Positions 32,375 through 45,500 of a stretch of DNA of 64,000 nucleotides are shown here, piece by piece (the first letter of the stretch is position 1; the number at the start of each line of letters is the position of its first letter). The DNA comes from Lunularia cruciata (taxonomy: Eukaryota; Streptophyta; Marchantiopsida; Lunulariales; Lunulariaceae), in NCBI GenBank assembly GCA_948567375.1, contig OX419759.1:32837493-32901492 (forward strand), read 5' to 3'. A program made the position numbers and the translations under genes. The notes beneath the pieces were generated by a model that saw only the letters and a program-made list of their open reading frames with translations, was not told where the DNA came from and searched no databases.

Positions 32375-33914
32375 TAAGATCAAGGAAAAATGCTACACAT
32401 GCCTACAAAGAAAAGCTTATTCTAAAACTTTAGAAAAGCATCTCTTAGCATAGACACAAGTTCTCATTGTTTAATACTTTATGAAAATCATCACCCATTT
32501 GCAAAAGGTATAAGATCCATAAACTCCATCCCACACTATATCCCGTACTTGGTGAATTAATTCTATGCTCTCCGTTGCAAGATAGAGCAATTCATCATGA
32601 GAAGTATTCAAAAGACTTAAAGGTCAAATAAAGATCAAAGATTATTGTATTGGACTTCATGTTTACCTTGCACACATAAGATTGCTTTCATTTTGTTATT
32701 ATTATAGTCATTTATTCTGGAGAATAATCTATGAGAGCAAAATTTTGGACGACTTTCAACACTATGGCCATGGAATTTAATAGAGTCCATCTTGTTCCAC
32801 AAGGAATAGTAGAGAACTCTAATTGAAAACCTTGTTTGTTGACAAAGATGAGAAATAAATGAGTGCTTCACAAAAACTACAATTCTTTTTGTAGCTTTGA
32901 GGAATTTTGTGGCTTGGGTTTGTAAGGAAACATATGCAAAATTCCAATTTCAAATTGCTAGAAAGTATCCATTCCTAAGAATCATGATTTTGTTATTTGG
33001 TGTTTAGAGAATTATGAGTTCTAATATTCAATGATAGGAAGAAGATTTCTTGTTTTTAGACATGATTTTTGGTGTATAACAAAGCAATAATCCATGGCTT
33101 AGGGTGTGTCAAGACACCTACAACACTCCAATTTGAAAGAAAGCATTAACTCTTAAGAATAAATAAAAATTTGTTTGATGACGGGTAGAAGATCTTTTAC
33201 TGCTCAATGCAAATCCAAGGTATAACAAAGTGGTAAATGATAACAAGAAGCTTTTGGAGCCTATAGATTGCAGATTTTTATATTTGGCTAGCTATATTGG
33301 TAGCCTAGAATTTGGAAAACATGAGCAGAATTGTATCATGTTATCTTACAAGACGCTTTTTGGAAAGCATATTTATAGTTGATGCACCCATTGAAAGAGT
33401 GAACATCTAGAAGGGTAGGGTTTGTAGGGAGCGACTAAGCTAACATGATAGAAAAATTGAGGACTTATGCTTGAGTGCTAAGATGTGAAGGAGATAATAT
33501 CTCAAATGGTAGTTGACCAGGTCTCAAACTCCTTTGATTCTGTATGTGCATTTAGGAGTAGCTTTGGATTTGAAGCAATCAATAATATTTAGATTATCTA
33601 GATTGGAAATCAAAGTGATCATGATGTGTGTGATAATTTGTGTTGCATGAGCTTTTTTTTCACATGTTCATAGGAGCTGTATACTTTACACTTGTTGTCT
33701 AACATTGAGTGCCAATGCAATTCTTCATATTAAAGATATAGTAACTCATAATATACTAGTAGAATTGTGATTATTTCAAAAAATTATCCATATTTCAAAC
33801 CTTATGATGTTTTTGCAGTGATACTTGATTCTTATCAAGGAACAATTAACCCTATTACATACAATTTTGTCATCAACAAGTGAAAAGTAAAAGTCGTGTT
33901 GCTTAACAAGCACG
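32375..33914. other. AT-rich spacer
   Basis: No recognisable coding region. A minus-strand frame at 32871-32635 (78 codons) has no domain. The last part before 33915 may be the 5' end of the Tigger-like transposon split by the LTR at 33920. Confidence 0.4.
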
Positions 33915-33919
33915 GAAAT

Positions 33920-34655
33920 TGTAATACCGATAATTAGATAGATGATCTAGAGATGAAATTTGGTTTGGTAACATCTAGAAGGATATTATATATGATGGAC
34001 TAAGAAGATCAGATAGAGGTATTACCAAAAGAGTATTTCTACTAATAGGCCAAAAACTAAAATATGCTTGGAAACTTTAGAATCAATAGTTAGGTATATA
34101 ATCTAGAGGTGAAACTTGGAGTGGTGACATCTGGAAGGATGTTACAAATGATGGAAAACATAAATTAGATAGAGGTATCACCAAAAGAGGAATATTACTA
34201 ATAGGGTAGAAACCAAAATAGACTTGAAAATTTTAGAGGCCTAAACGGATGAATTAGGCCTTGAAAATGTGCAGATTCCACCCCTCCTTTTCCCATGGAG
34301 GAAAGGCTAGCCTCCACTCTCCATGGTTTGTCTCACCAAGATCTTTCAGACAGTACCTCACCCATCTGATTCTTAGATTCATATAGGAAGATTCCTCCGG
34401 TCAAAGCCTATTTGACCAACCAGATGAGACCAAGACTAACATGTCATCCATCCAAGCAAGTAATCTAAGGGCGGAGCTTGCTAACATATCACCTATCCAT
34501 GTACCTAATCCCACGATGGAGCTTCCTTGGAGGAGATCCTCTTTGGCTATATAATAAAGAGAAGGTGCTCCTTTGGGGCATCAGAGGATTGTGTGTGAAA
34601 TCTATGTTTTCTCTCTTGTATCTCTATTCAGTTCTCTTATCCTTGGAGTATTATA
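33920..34655 (+). repeat. Solo LTR of gypsy family A (long form)
   Basis: 736 bp, TGTAATACC to GTATTATA, with both ~155-bp units. It is flanked by a perfect 5-bp duplication, gaaat (33915-33919 and 34656-34660). It sits immediately upstream of the Tigger-like transposase pseudogene and probably split that element's 5' part. Confidence 0.9.
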
Positions 34656-34689
34656 GAAATTGATAGAAATTCATCTATTGCTATGACTT

Positions 34690-36127
34690 GTCTTAAAAAT
34701 GAGCAAAGGCTCTCCGTTTGCAAATGAAAATTCAAAATGAAAATTCAAATGCATTGCAAGTTTTGGTAGCAGAAGGAATAAAATGAGAGTTTTCTCTTGA
34801 AAAGGTACCAAGCAAAGTTGCCATAAGCAATATTCTCAACAATATTCAATATTAAAGTTACAAGTCTATGAATGAAAAAGCTTTTGGAAATAAGTGTGCA
34901 AGGACTATTAATTATCCACAATTGGACATTGCTTTTATAACCTAGATTCAACAATGTCAAGCTTATTTTGTGTTGTGCTTATTGGTGCTTTGATTTAACA
35001 AAAAGCTCATGATTTTGCTATGCATTCAAACCTTGGTGCAAATTCTCCCATGTTTAACAATGTATCATTGTACAAGTTTGAGAAACACCACAATCTTTGT
35101 AGTTTCAAAATCTATAGTGAGAGTGGCTCATCATATCTTGAGGGCATGGATGTTGCACTACCCGCAATCAAAGTCAAGATCCAAGGATATTGACATGCAT
35201 GCATCTACAACATTGATGAGACATGACTTTTTTAATGCATAGTTCCTACTCAAAAAATCATGAAAGGTCCAATAAAAGGTTCAAAGAAGGATAAAATATA
35301 CCTAATGATTGTGCTTATTGCTAATGTTGATGTATATCATAAGTCAAAGTTGTTTTTCATGGGTCGTGCAAACAAACCACATTGCTTCAACAAGCGCAGT
35401 GCTATAGATCATGGATTTTCGTATCGCCATAACAAAAGAGCATGGATTGCAAGAGGATTGTTCCAAGAGTGACTTCATAGCATTGATAGAGATATGAGCA
35501 TCTCCAAAAAAAATTATTGCTTCTTGACAATACGCTGTCACATGTCACAATATTATTTTTTGACAAATGTTGAAATTCCAATTTTTTCCACCAAATTAAA
35601 CCTCTTAAATCTAGCCTATGGATGATGGAATAATATTTGCATTCAAGCGACACTATCATAGCTTTCACTTACAAAATAAAATTGACAAGGATGAGCAAGG
35701 AGCAACAAACATTTACAAAGTCTATCAATTGACAACAATAAAATGGTGTGCAATAACATGGAATGAAATTAATGCTATGATCATTGCAAACTACTTCAAC
35801 CACACATGGCTTATGATAAACACATCAACAAAAGTGCCACTTCCCATTGATGAACTAAATTTTGAAGATGAGATTGTAAATGTGCTTGCACAACTTTCAA
35901 TCCAATATAGAATGTTAATCATAGACTTTTTGAACCTTGTTAATGAGCAGGAGGTTCATCAAGAATTAAATGATGAAAAACTTGTCACATTGGTGCAAGA
36001 GCCGGATAAAGAAGAAAGTAGTGACTATGAAAACCTAACCAAGGGATGTGTCTTTACAAAAATAGAAAAGCTCAAAGGCATTCAAGTTGTGATCTCCATG
36101 CTTGACATCTCTAATACTACAGATTAG
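34690..36127 (+). pseudogene. Tigger/pogo-type (DDE_1) transposase pseudogene
   Basis: In shifting frames the plus strand shows the CENP-B-like DNA-binding half (LKNEQRLSVCK; then LEKVPSKVAISNIL; then YPQLDIAFITWIQQC). A SESGSS block and the catalytic half follow: IYNIDET (first Asp at 35215-35217), FMGRANKPHCF, NKRAWIARGLF, LLLLDNTLSH (second Asp at 35526-35528) and a PMDDGIIFAFKRHY-like block (third Asp at 35621-35623). The C-terminus is acidic (EQEVHQELNDEKLV). The DDD triad is still visible, but at least four frameshifts or stops disable it, including a Trp codon read as TGA at the FQE/L step. Terminal inverted repeats were not found. Confidence 0.75.
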
Positions 36128-37563
36128 GCATTGCTCAAATGACATTGAACCATGCAAGAGACTCTCATAAATGAAGGATAACAACAAAGTACTCTTCATA
36201 GTTGGCTTCAATAAAATATTTGTATTGTACGTATATATTAGAATAGGAGATTCCATTACAATATTGAATTTATTTATTATGTATACTATCTTTTCTTCTT
36301 TATACTTTTCCCCTCGTAACTTGTGATTTTTTTACACATTATCATAAGTCATAAGATACCAAAAAATATAAGTTATGAAAGAGTAAATGGGATTGGTGGA
36401 TTCAAAAGCCATAATTTAATGGAGGTTATAAGGTATTGGGGGCAAGTAAGGGGGAAGACTGTAGTATGAATTGACGAGAGTAGCACCCAAAAATTACTCA
36501 AATGCATAAATACTTAGGAATCTGAGGTGGTTATCAAGAACCATGGACTTCAATTGTCTTATTTTATTCTAGTATCGTTGTAGAATCCAAATTCTAAGAG
36601 AACAAGTAGAGAAGATAAGAAAGTTGAGATACATTGATAATTAAGTGGAAATAGTTCCAAATATAGTATAGCACAAGGTCTTGTTATTTATTTGAGATCG
36701 ATAGAATATTTTAGAATAGAAAAGTTAGTGTGTAATCTCCTAGCCAAATTATTTTTTGAAAGATACTATAACACTTTAGAACACAATTTTGCATGAAAGT
36801 GCTCAATTACCTTACTAGACTACTTAGTCCATAAGAAAATTCTAAATTCTAAATTTTTATTATTTTATGAGACTACTTATATAATTTCTAAATCATTTTC
36901 TAAGAGTGAATTCTATACCAATTACACTATGATATTTGATATCTAGTTTGTATTTTGATAAAGGATAATCTTTACATATCAAGATACTAAATGTTGTAAA
37001 TCTTTTCAGTTTAGTTTCAAAATGTCAGAAGTCACAACATACTACATAATAATAAAATTTAAAATTTAATTAAAATTATATTCAGGAATAGTATTAATAA
37101 TTTTATGAAAATAATATATTCATACAAAAACTATCAATTTTATTTAATAAAAACTGACATTTATGCTAAGTGAAACTTATGCAATTATATCACATATTTT
37201 ATTATTATTGTAAAGATGAATAGTACAACTTACACTCTGAAATGTGTCTTGAAATAATCCAAGAAATGATACAAATCTGAATTTTATATATTATGACCAA
37301 AATTAGGAGAATTCAGAATAAGTTACTATAGTTCTTGAGATTAATGCTAAGTGGTTATTAGAAGCTAAGAAAGTTCATATGACATCTTGGAACGACTAAA
37401 GTGGAGATTGAATTTCATAAAGTGTTTTATAGCTTATATTTATCATTGTGAGTTGTGAAATTACAAGTTTAAGACTCGCTGTACTTACAAAACTTTATTT
37501 ACATAAATAATTAGTGAGCTCATAGATTCCATTTTAAAAGTTTGAGTGTGTGATTCAATAGTA

Positions 37564-37660
<97 letters not shown>

Positions 37661-39300
37661 ATTAATTTATGTGCAAAAGTACGAAAGATAATTTTGAACA
37701 TAATTGAGAATCTTTATACAGATTGAATGATCTTAAAAACTAGAATATAAGTTATCAATATCAATGCTTTAAGGTATTTCCAAGAGAAAGGGTATTATAG
37801 GTTAAATATGGTTGTGGGTATTTTTGTTAGATATGCTCATATATTAAATATGATTATAGTAGTAGCGAAAGACATGATTTTATATAATTTTCTTTTTCCA
37901 AGTGACCATTGTCCAAGTTATTTGCATATACACTCTTGTAAAGTTTATCTTTACCAATCTTACTCTTTGCGATCTTATTAGGTTTTGCTATATACTCCTC
38001 TTAAGCTTCAAGTAATCTCTACTTATAATCACTCCTTGCCTAATTGTTATAAGTCATTCAACAAAAGATTCAAATAAGTCATGTTTTGTCTGATCTAATA
38101 TTATTATAGAAACGGTAAAAAATATATCTATATGGATGATATACCACCATGCACTAGATCTTATAAAATATAGATCTCATGGTTTATCTTGCTTCTTTTA
38201 AAGTTTACTTGATATATTCTCAGCTTTACATAAGTTTAGAAGATGATTTATTCTCAAGTTTTTCCTGATTAAGAAAATATAAAATATACAAATCACTTAA
38301 ATTTTTGAATAGTTGAGTCTTATTGACGTCCCGGGATCGGTAATTAGATTCTGGACTTCTAAAATGCACTCCACATGTTCCTTGGTTGATCTCAATCATC
38401 GCGTATCCTCTCATATAATTGCATGATGTCCTGATTCCACCTTTTACGCATAGAGAAAGATAAATTTGATAGTGATAACGCTCCAATTGTGTTAAGGACC
38501 ACTGACACATTTTTTCTTCATTTTCATTTGTAATTTCTCCTGTCATCCCTCATAAACTTTAATGGACATATTCTATCATTGTTTCCTTGGGTAGAAAACG
38601 AATTATAATTTATTATGAAACATATTAAGGAATGTAAAACTATGATATTTTGCTTCGATATAATAATATTTTCTTATATTACAAATATGTCATAAATATA
38701 CACACTTAACTTCTTTATGCAATAAAATATAGTGCTTTAAAGATGACCTCTTGACCAAATTTTATCTCTCACAACTATTTCAAACGAAAGTCCAGATACT
38801 TACTTTTCTCATCTCCACCGCTTTAAACGTTCGAGACCTATATACCAATCCCACCATGTGCATTATTTCTTGAAGAAAACTGACTCTAGAGGCTTCATCA
38901 AAGTTTGCCGAGATCCTGATAATATCGGGTTTGATGTCTTTCCTCAAGATCATACAAATGCCAAAATTAAATATTTAACGTGTAGAAATTCACTATACAC
39001 TGTTCACTAATGAATATACATACCAAAGTTTCCCCTCCCCCTAGGAAAACTTGAACATTATCGCTAGCCAGCCGTCTTGGGATCCCAATCCATCCCTCTA
39101 TGTTTACAACCATGTAGTGAGAAACACTTAACTTCCCGCTTATGACGATGCAGATTTCGTTACAAACACCAAGGAACAGGTGGATTTTGCTTTGAAAGAA
39201 ATAAGAACTACATTTTGGGTGTAGTCGCTTGATTATAGAGACTTGAAGGTAACATAGTCCACCATATGGAACATGGTACTGAAGGTGCGTAAGGAAGTGA
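36128..39300. other. AT-rich spacer between repeat island and genes
   Basis: Low-complexity AT-rich DNA with a TA/GA microsatellite (37566-37660). A minus-strand frame at 38546-38226 (106 codons) has no recognised domain and I do not call it. Confidence 0.5.
37566..37660. repeat. (TA)n-(GA)n microsatellite
   Basis: About 39 TA units run directly into about 8 GA units. It is likely length-polymorphic. Confidence 0.97.
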
Positions 39301-39969
39301 TGTGAGCTTCTTGACTAAGGGAGGTGAGTCAGGAGATAAACGTCGAGGGAATGTGCAATGTGAGGTCACTTCCGTGAGGTGGGGTGCTGGGAGAATCAGT
39401 CCATCTCAGTGAGTAAATTGTGGAGGGATTGACACCCCCATACGAAACGAAGGAACAGTCGAGCGGGAGTGAGGCAGGAGTTGCAGGAGAGGGAGAGATA
39501 GAAAGCTCATGGGGCAGCTGTTGTTCAAGTTTTGCACCGACCCAGCAGATTAGAGAAGGGAGGAGGAGGAGGAGGAGGGGACGAAGAGGAAGTGAGGGAG
39601 GAACCATCACGTGTTTTTTTTTTTCTTTCACTGATCGTTGCCTCGTGCTGATCTGGTGTTTGTCCATTTGGCGACTACTACTGCTACGACTTACTAGTTT
39701 CAGTTCTCAACAGGGCCTCGATTGATCTGAAGCAGAGGAGGGGAGTGGTGCGGATGGGGGATGCTGCGGATCGGGGGCGTTTGTTTGGAAGATGATAACC
39801 GCGTGTGTTGCCTCGATTTGTTTTTGCGAGGGCCGTAGTAGGCTTACGTAAGAGGATGGCGATCTGCGCGGATTGGATCGGGCAGTGAAGCAATGCTGTG
39901 ATCCGGTTAGTGTTTGGGGACAAGGCGGAACGAAACCTGGGGTCAATTAGGTTTCCAAGGAGGGGAGCA
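39301..39969 (+). promoter_or_regulatory. Presumed promoter and 5' leader of the GOS12-like gene
   Basis: GC content rises sharply here, and purine-rich runs (gaggaggaggaggagg near 39561) resemble plant leader or promoter-proximal sequence. No clear TATA box was found. An in-frame ATG lies upstream at 39898, but conservation begins at 39970. Confidence 0.4.
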
Positions 39970-42502
39970 ATGGAGGATGCGGACCCTGGATGGGAAGAGC
40001 TGCGCAAGGAGGCGAGAAAGATTGAAGGGGACCTTGATGTCAAGCTCTCGTCGTATGCCAAACTTGGTGGTATGCTGGCTCATGGAGGTAATTGCCATCT
40101 GCAGACCTTGTGAGAGGAGTGTCCTTGAACTCTCTCGTCTAGGTCATGTTAAGGAGGGCCGTGTGCTTCTACTTATCGTTCGCCTGTGATAGCTTGGTCC
40201 AGATCTGTGCTCGTGCGAACATAGAGATACTTGCGAAATAAAGATAGTTCTAGCTTGCCTTAGCACCGAATGGCGAACAACTTATCTTGTAATTCGATAC
40301 AGGCGATAACTTGCTTTATTGCACCGTACAACTATCTGTGTCCATCATTTTGAATCGAGAGATAATAGGTGGTTTAAAATGGCCCCTTTTATGTTCTGGT
40401 TGAGAGCTCATGTGGGCTGATATGGAATTGCTCTATATTGTTTCATCATTACCCATAATTACTGAATTTGCATATGTAGCAACCTAGTTTCTGACCTTCT
40501 CCCTTCTGTACCCTGAGTAGGGATAAGGCGGGGTTTCGGTTGGCAGGGGCTCACAGAGGGTACTCTGACAATGCCGGTCTCTGTCATCAGATAGTAGCTA
40601 ATTTGGAGTGCGAGTGAGTTACTGCATATGATATGTTTATGAACTTTGCTCTTTGTCGTTGTTGCTGCTTGTGCAGGATATGATAACGGATCCGGAGACA
40701 GCCTGGGAGGTGATGGATCATGGAAGTCAATGGAAATGGAGATCGAGTCTTTGCTTGAAAAGTTACTCGATGTTAACGACACCATGAGTAGATGTGTTGC
40801 GGGTGCCACGACTACAACGTCCGTCAGCCAAAAGCTTGCACGTCATAGAGATATACTTCACGAATTCACTCAGGTTGTCGTCTTTCCTCAAACTTACATA
40901 TCCTGGTCACAGTTTCCCCTCAATTTTCTCACTGCTCGGGACGTCAGGCTACCCCCTAGTCTCTAACATCGTGTGTCGTGAAATCTTTCCGGAGATTACC
41001 TAAAGCCATAATTATCGAGTAGAGTTCGGTGAGGGGTTTGGACGGTCGAGCTTTGAATGTATTTCACTCTCAGTTTTCAGTTTTCAACAAAATCTGTAAG
41101 CACTATCGCATAAAACCTGGGACTTCTGTGGTTCTGATTACTGTGAATAAGAAGTACATGTTCTAACATATTCCACCCTTTAAGGAATCTGCATTTTAAA
41201 TGCCCATGTGCACTCTTCCTTCCATATACAGTAGGGTGACTTGTTTGCATGATATCTAGAGTACAGTTACCCTGCAATTGTAAACTGATTCTGCAAACTT
41301 TACTCTGCAATTGGAGTGGAGTTCCGTTTACAGTCCTCCGGGAACAATGATAAGACTGACTTCTTGTCAGCTTCTAGTTTGTCTTACTAAGACCCGGGTT
41401 TGGAATCTGGTACTGGGCTTGCACGTGGATCAGTCATACGAGAAGCTATTATACCGCAATATCACTACACCTGTTGACTTGCTGGTCTTGTTATATATCT
41501 GATGTTGTCGCGTATGGGCTATGGGTATATTTCAGGAATTTCGACGAACAAGAGGGAACATAAGCTCAATGCGAGAGCATGCTGAGCTTTTGACTTCCGT
41601 GCGCAACGATATCAGTGACTATAAGGTGCTGATCATTTACTCCTGTCCTCTGCTCTTCTTGGAGTTCCTTCGTTTGAGATCATATTCTTATTCCAGCGTT
41701 AAACTTTACAGTGTGGTACATGGGTGTCTGTTGTTTCTATGGTCATGTACGTTTGAGATCTTATGGGTGGCCTCTGGAAGCTTATCACCTTTATGGTGCC
41801 TGCCGCTTGTTTCCTCTGGTTATGTCTGACTAATTTGTGTTGTCGTTATTAAAGCAGGCCTCGGGAAGCTTATCACCAGGGCCTAGTCTTCTTAGGGAGC
41901 GAGGAGCAATTCATGGAGCCCATGAAAAGGTAACACAGGACCTCTTTATGTCTGCAAGAGTACGCCTGATGTCAGCAAGTGAGTATACCTGATGCTGACC
42001 TCTCTTGCCTCGAATGTTTCCAGATCGATGACGTTATTAACCAAGCTCAAGCGATGAAGAGTACACTAGTAGCCCAACGGAGTTTATTCTCAGACATTCA
42101 AGGCAAAGTAAAGCAGCTGGGAGACAGATTTCCCGTAATTCGCGGACTCTTAGGTAAGAACTCTTTACCTGATTGGTTTACTGCGGTAGTGGCGAACGAA
42201 TTTCAGCTCTCTTATCCAGCCCAGACTAGCCCCGATGGTTCAGGAGGGAAAGTGTACACCGTTAGAGAGTACGTACGGGAAGTAAGAAAAGGAGCATTAT
42301 AAGCAAATAGTGACGGGGACTGGAAACATTGTGTGATATCTGTCGGCTGAACATAAAAGTGAAAGCTATTTAAACCTGACTTCTGCTTAATGGTGGGGAT
42401 ACAGGATCTATCAAGCGGAAGCGGTCAAAGGATACCTTGATTCTTTCTGCCGTCATTGCCGCCTGCACTATATTTCTCATTGTTTACTGGATTTCCAAGT
42501 GA
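39970..42502 (+). CDS. GOS12: Golgi Qb-SNARE, GOS1/GOS12 family
   Basis: Six exons: 39970-40087, 40677-40873, 41536-41625, 41858-41929, 42024-42153 and 42405-42502. All introns are GT-AG and all joins keep frame, giving 234 aa; plant GOS12 proteins are about 240 aa. The start MEDADPGWEELRKEARKIEG is the family N-terminus, so I prefer it to the ATG at 39898. Residues ~1-135 are the N-terminal helical bundle (WKSMEMEIESLLEKLL, QKLARHRDILHEFTQ, EFRRTRGNISSMREHAELL). About 145-205 is the Qb SNARE motif (IDDVINQAQAMKSTLVAQRS, with a candidate zero-layer Gln in VAQR). Residues ~213-233 are a C-terminal membrane anchor ending YWISK. It drives vesicle fusion within and to the Golgi, with other Q- and R-SNAREs. 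Nothing looks defective. Confidence 0.95.
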
Positions 42503-45500
42503 GATAGTTTTTATCATACTTTCAAGCGGTTGCTTGAAGTTACACTCTAGCTCCTTCATGGTCTTTGACATCCCGGGTTCAATCAAAGAGAGTCAATATG
42601 GATGAATGTATTCCAAGTAGCTCCTATCCCCTGTTAGTTAAATGTACTTACATGTAGTTAGAAGTCCAGGGGTTCAGATGTGGGGAGTAAGGCAGAATAC
42701 AACACATATCAGAACAAGGTATGACGATGAACTTATTGAGATGGGCCACTGCTCATCATCGTGACCAGTGGAAATTGAAGGTGTGTATGTCAAGATCATG
42801 GTGTGCAGAAAAAGTGTACGTAGTGAACAGGAGCTGAGCAGTTGATAATCCCAGCTATGTCTATTGATAACGGAAACACTCTCATTTCGACGGAATCCCC
42901 CTAGACCTTTATGGAAAATTGAAATACCGGAAGAGAGATAGTAGCTCACTTATATCTGTAGTTTCCTATCGAATTCCAGTTCAGCTGGATGAATGATCAA
43001 CAATGCATCTATTGGGGTGCTCCTTTTCGTAGTTCTACGATCAGGAAAGGAAAGGGCTACGGGTGGTGTGTGGATGATCTTTGAACGTCAACCTGCGGTG
43101 AATCTAGGACTGTCGCACAACTTTGTTCCGCAACTCTATCGAGAAGATGTGGCCTTCAGTTGTTGGGGACTGCTGACATAAAAAGAAGGGAAGTTGAGGA
43201 CTGGGTTTAAGCGAAAACCTTCACGGAGTTGATGTTTCATGTAGGACACAACATTTCTTACGAGCCTCGAAAGGTATCTGACTTATGAGGGCACGGTTTA
43301 GTGAAAGGATTGAGGACTGCGGTACAAACGTACCACCTTTTTAGAGAAAGCCTTCTGTACATTTTATACTGGAAATTCTTTTAGATTCCAATGAAGTTAG
43401 TTGCATACCGACAACCGAAAAGATTTTTGGTGATCGAGATTCGGCACCTCTGTCCATCAATCTGACAGCGCGTCTTATAGCGAACACTTTCTTGCTTGAG
43501 CAGTTGCTTTACCAGGCTCGACACTCAAGATACGAGATAACTTTGCGAGTCACAAACCTGCTCTGGGCGAATGTTGTGTTCCTTACGAACAGAAACTCAG
43601 GGCATGGTGACTTATGGTCTTGCATATGGGGTGAATTATTGGTATGGACTGTGTGGATAGGACTGACGAAGGGTGTCTCCTGAGCTTATTTATCTACCTC
43701 CACGTGAAAGTTGAGGTAATCTAAGATGACAATTCTCCTGAATGGTAATCGGTACTCGTGGAGACTCTGGTTAGTTACCATGTTGAAAGGACAAATGTAG
43801 GTTAGTGCTGGGTTGCCTGCCCGAGAGCTCATCGTGAGCTCATCGTGTTTTAAGGTTTAGATTAGATAAGATTTCTAAAGCAACAAGAACGAGCACTCAC
43901 TTGAATGTTATTTCTGCGAAACGGGAACTGAATGCAGTGGTTGTGATTAGTCTGAGTGTGTTACTGCACCTGCGTAGTCTGATAGTGTCTATTTACAGGG
44001 AAAACTCTGCTTCTAAGGAGGGCCGGGGCGTGCTTGGCTGGAGACTCCCTGATAATCCAGGCTTTGGGGACTTCGGTGATTACGAGTGCAAGTTTAGGAG
44101 ACACATGCGACCTTGGGTTAGTCAGTTCGGCCGAGTCGATTGTATCGGAGCATCCACGACACAAATGTTGGCACATAGAGAAACATTTTCACAACTTCTT
44201 AAATGGGGAGGGGAGAAGGTTGCCGTAACAGAAGGGGAGTCTGAATCAGGACCTTCAGATGTAGAGGACAAGGAGACTGATCGGATTCAAGACGATCTTG
44301 AGACTGATGATAGTCGAGAGAGTCATATGAGAAGAGATCAGGCGAGGTAACCGGTAACAAGTCAAACTTGAGCTTCCGGACCTCTGAGGATATTTTAAGA
44401 ACTTTCTGAACTCGAGTGGTCTGGCGAAGTCAGTACCAACTCAAAAGGGTGACCACCTATTACACGAGCACGGAGAACTGGATCCGGTCTCTGGTTTAGC
44501 TACAGTACAAGCTAGATTGTAAAGCACAAGAAATCTGTCAAAGGGAATGGAAATTATCACCCAAGCTGAAGTAGTAGGAGTGCCTAGTTGTATCCAAACT
44601 ATAGGGTGGAGCAGACGTCTGCCTCTGAGCAACGAGAAAGTTTCGAGTTGGTTCAGACCCTCCATACTCCACTACTACACTATCCATCTTAGAGGCTGTA
44701 TGTAGGTACCTCCATGAAGATCAATACAAGGAGTCAGCCTAACCCAGGTTGTCCCGGAGTACTCAGATAGTGCAATGAATGTAAATGCAATCAGGTTATC
44801 TATGCTTTACATTGTTCTTAGATTCTTAGCACCGAAGAACGTGGCTGTCTCTCTCGTTCACCTCAGGAATCGACTCATTCTGCCTGAGTCCTCTTTCTCC
44901 TATACTACAAACCAGCCTATCTGGGTATCCTGTCCAACCTTCAGAAGTCCGGGGGGGTAATAATGAGTCAACAATATTTCAAAGACCAGAGTCATCTAAG
45001 TACTCCCCGGAGATCCCACGAGACGTTGACATTGTCAATCTCTGATAGAACTGGCGTAGACTGAACTCTGAACTCCGAACAAGGACAATGATCGATAGGA
45101 AAAGGCTTTTGAAAGTCAGCACTGCAGCAAGTTCTGCACAACTTCAAAGATCTCATCCTGAAACACTGAAGCACTTTTCCAGAGCATGTGAAAATACTCA
45201 GTACTCAGGTTCACATCTCTCTTACATAAATTTTCTTCAGATCCTGTGACAACACTTAGGAATGATTAAATTTCCAGGTTCCTGCATCACCTAGTTGAAA
45301 GGTAAAGTTTGACTTGTAACTGGAGAGAGACTCGTGAGACAGTGCATTGAGCAAGTTCATAAGAAGTTGTCAGTCTATAAGAACAACTGGAAAATCAGAT
45401 ACTGTACAGGGGGTCAACCTCCATAAACCTTGATCTTGCTGTTAATTTTAAAATAGTCTACAGTCAAGTTGTTTACCTACTCTAATAAATTGTTCTATAT

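Noticed and set aside
37566-37660. TA/GA run as an origin or regulatory element
   Set aside because: A simple microsatellite with no associated motifs.
39898-39969. Alternative upstream start for the GOS12-like protein
   Set aside because: In frame, but the added 24 residues do not look like the family, and the conserved N-terminus begins at 39970.
43901-44350. 149-codon plus-strand frame with an acidic end
   Set aside because: No recognised family, no splice or promoter context, and no repeat link; too weak to call a gene.
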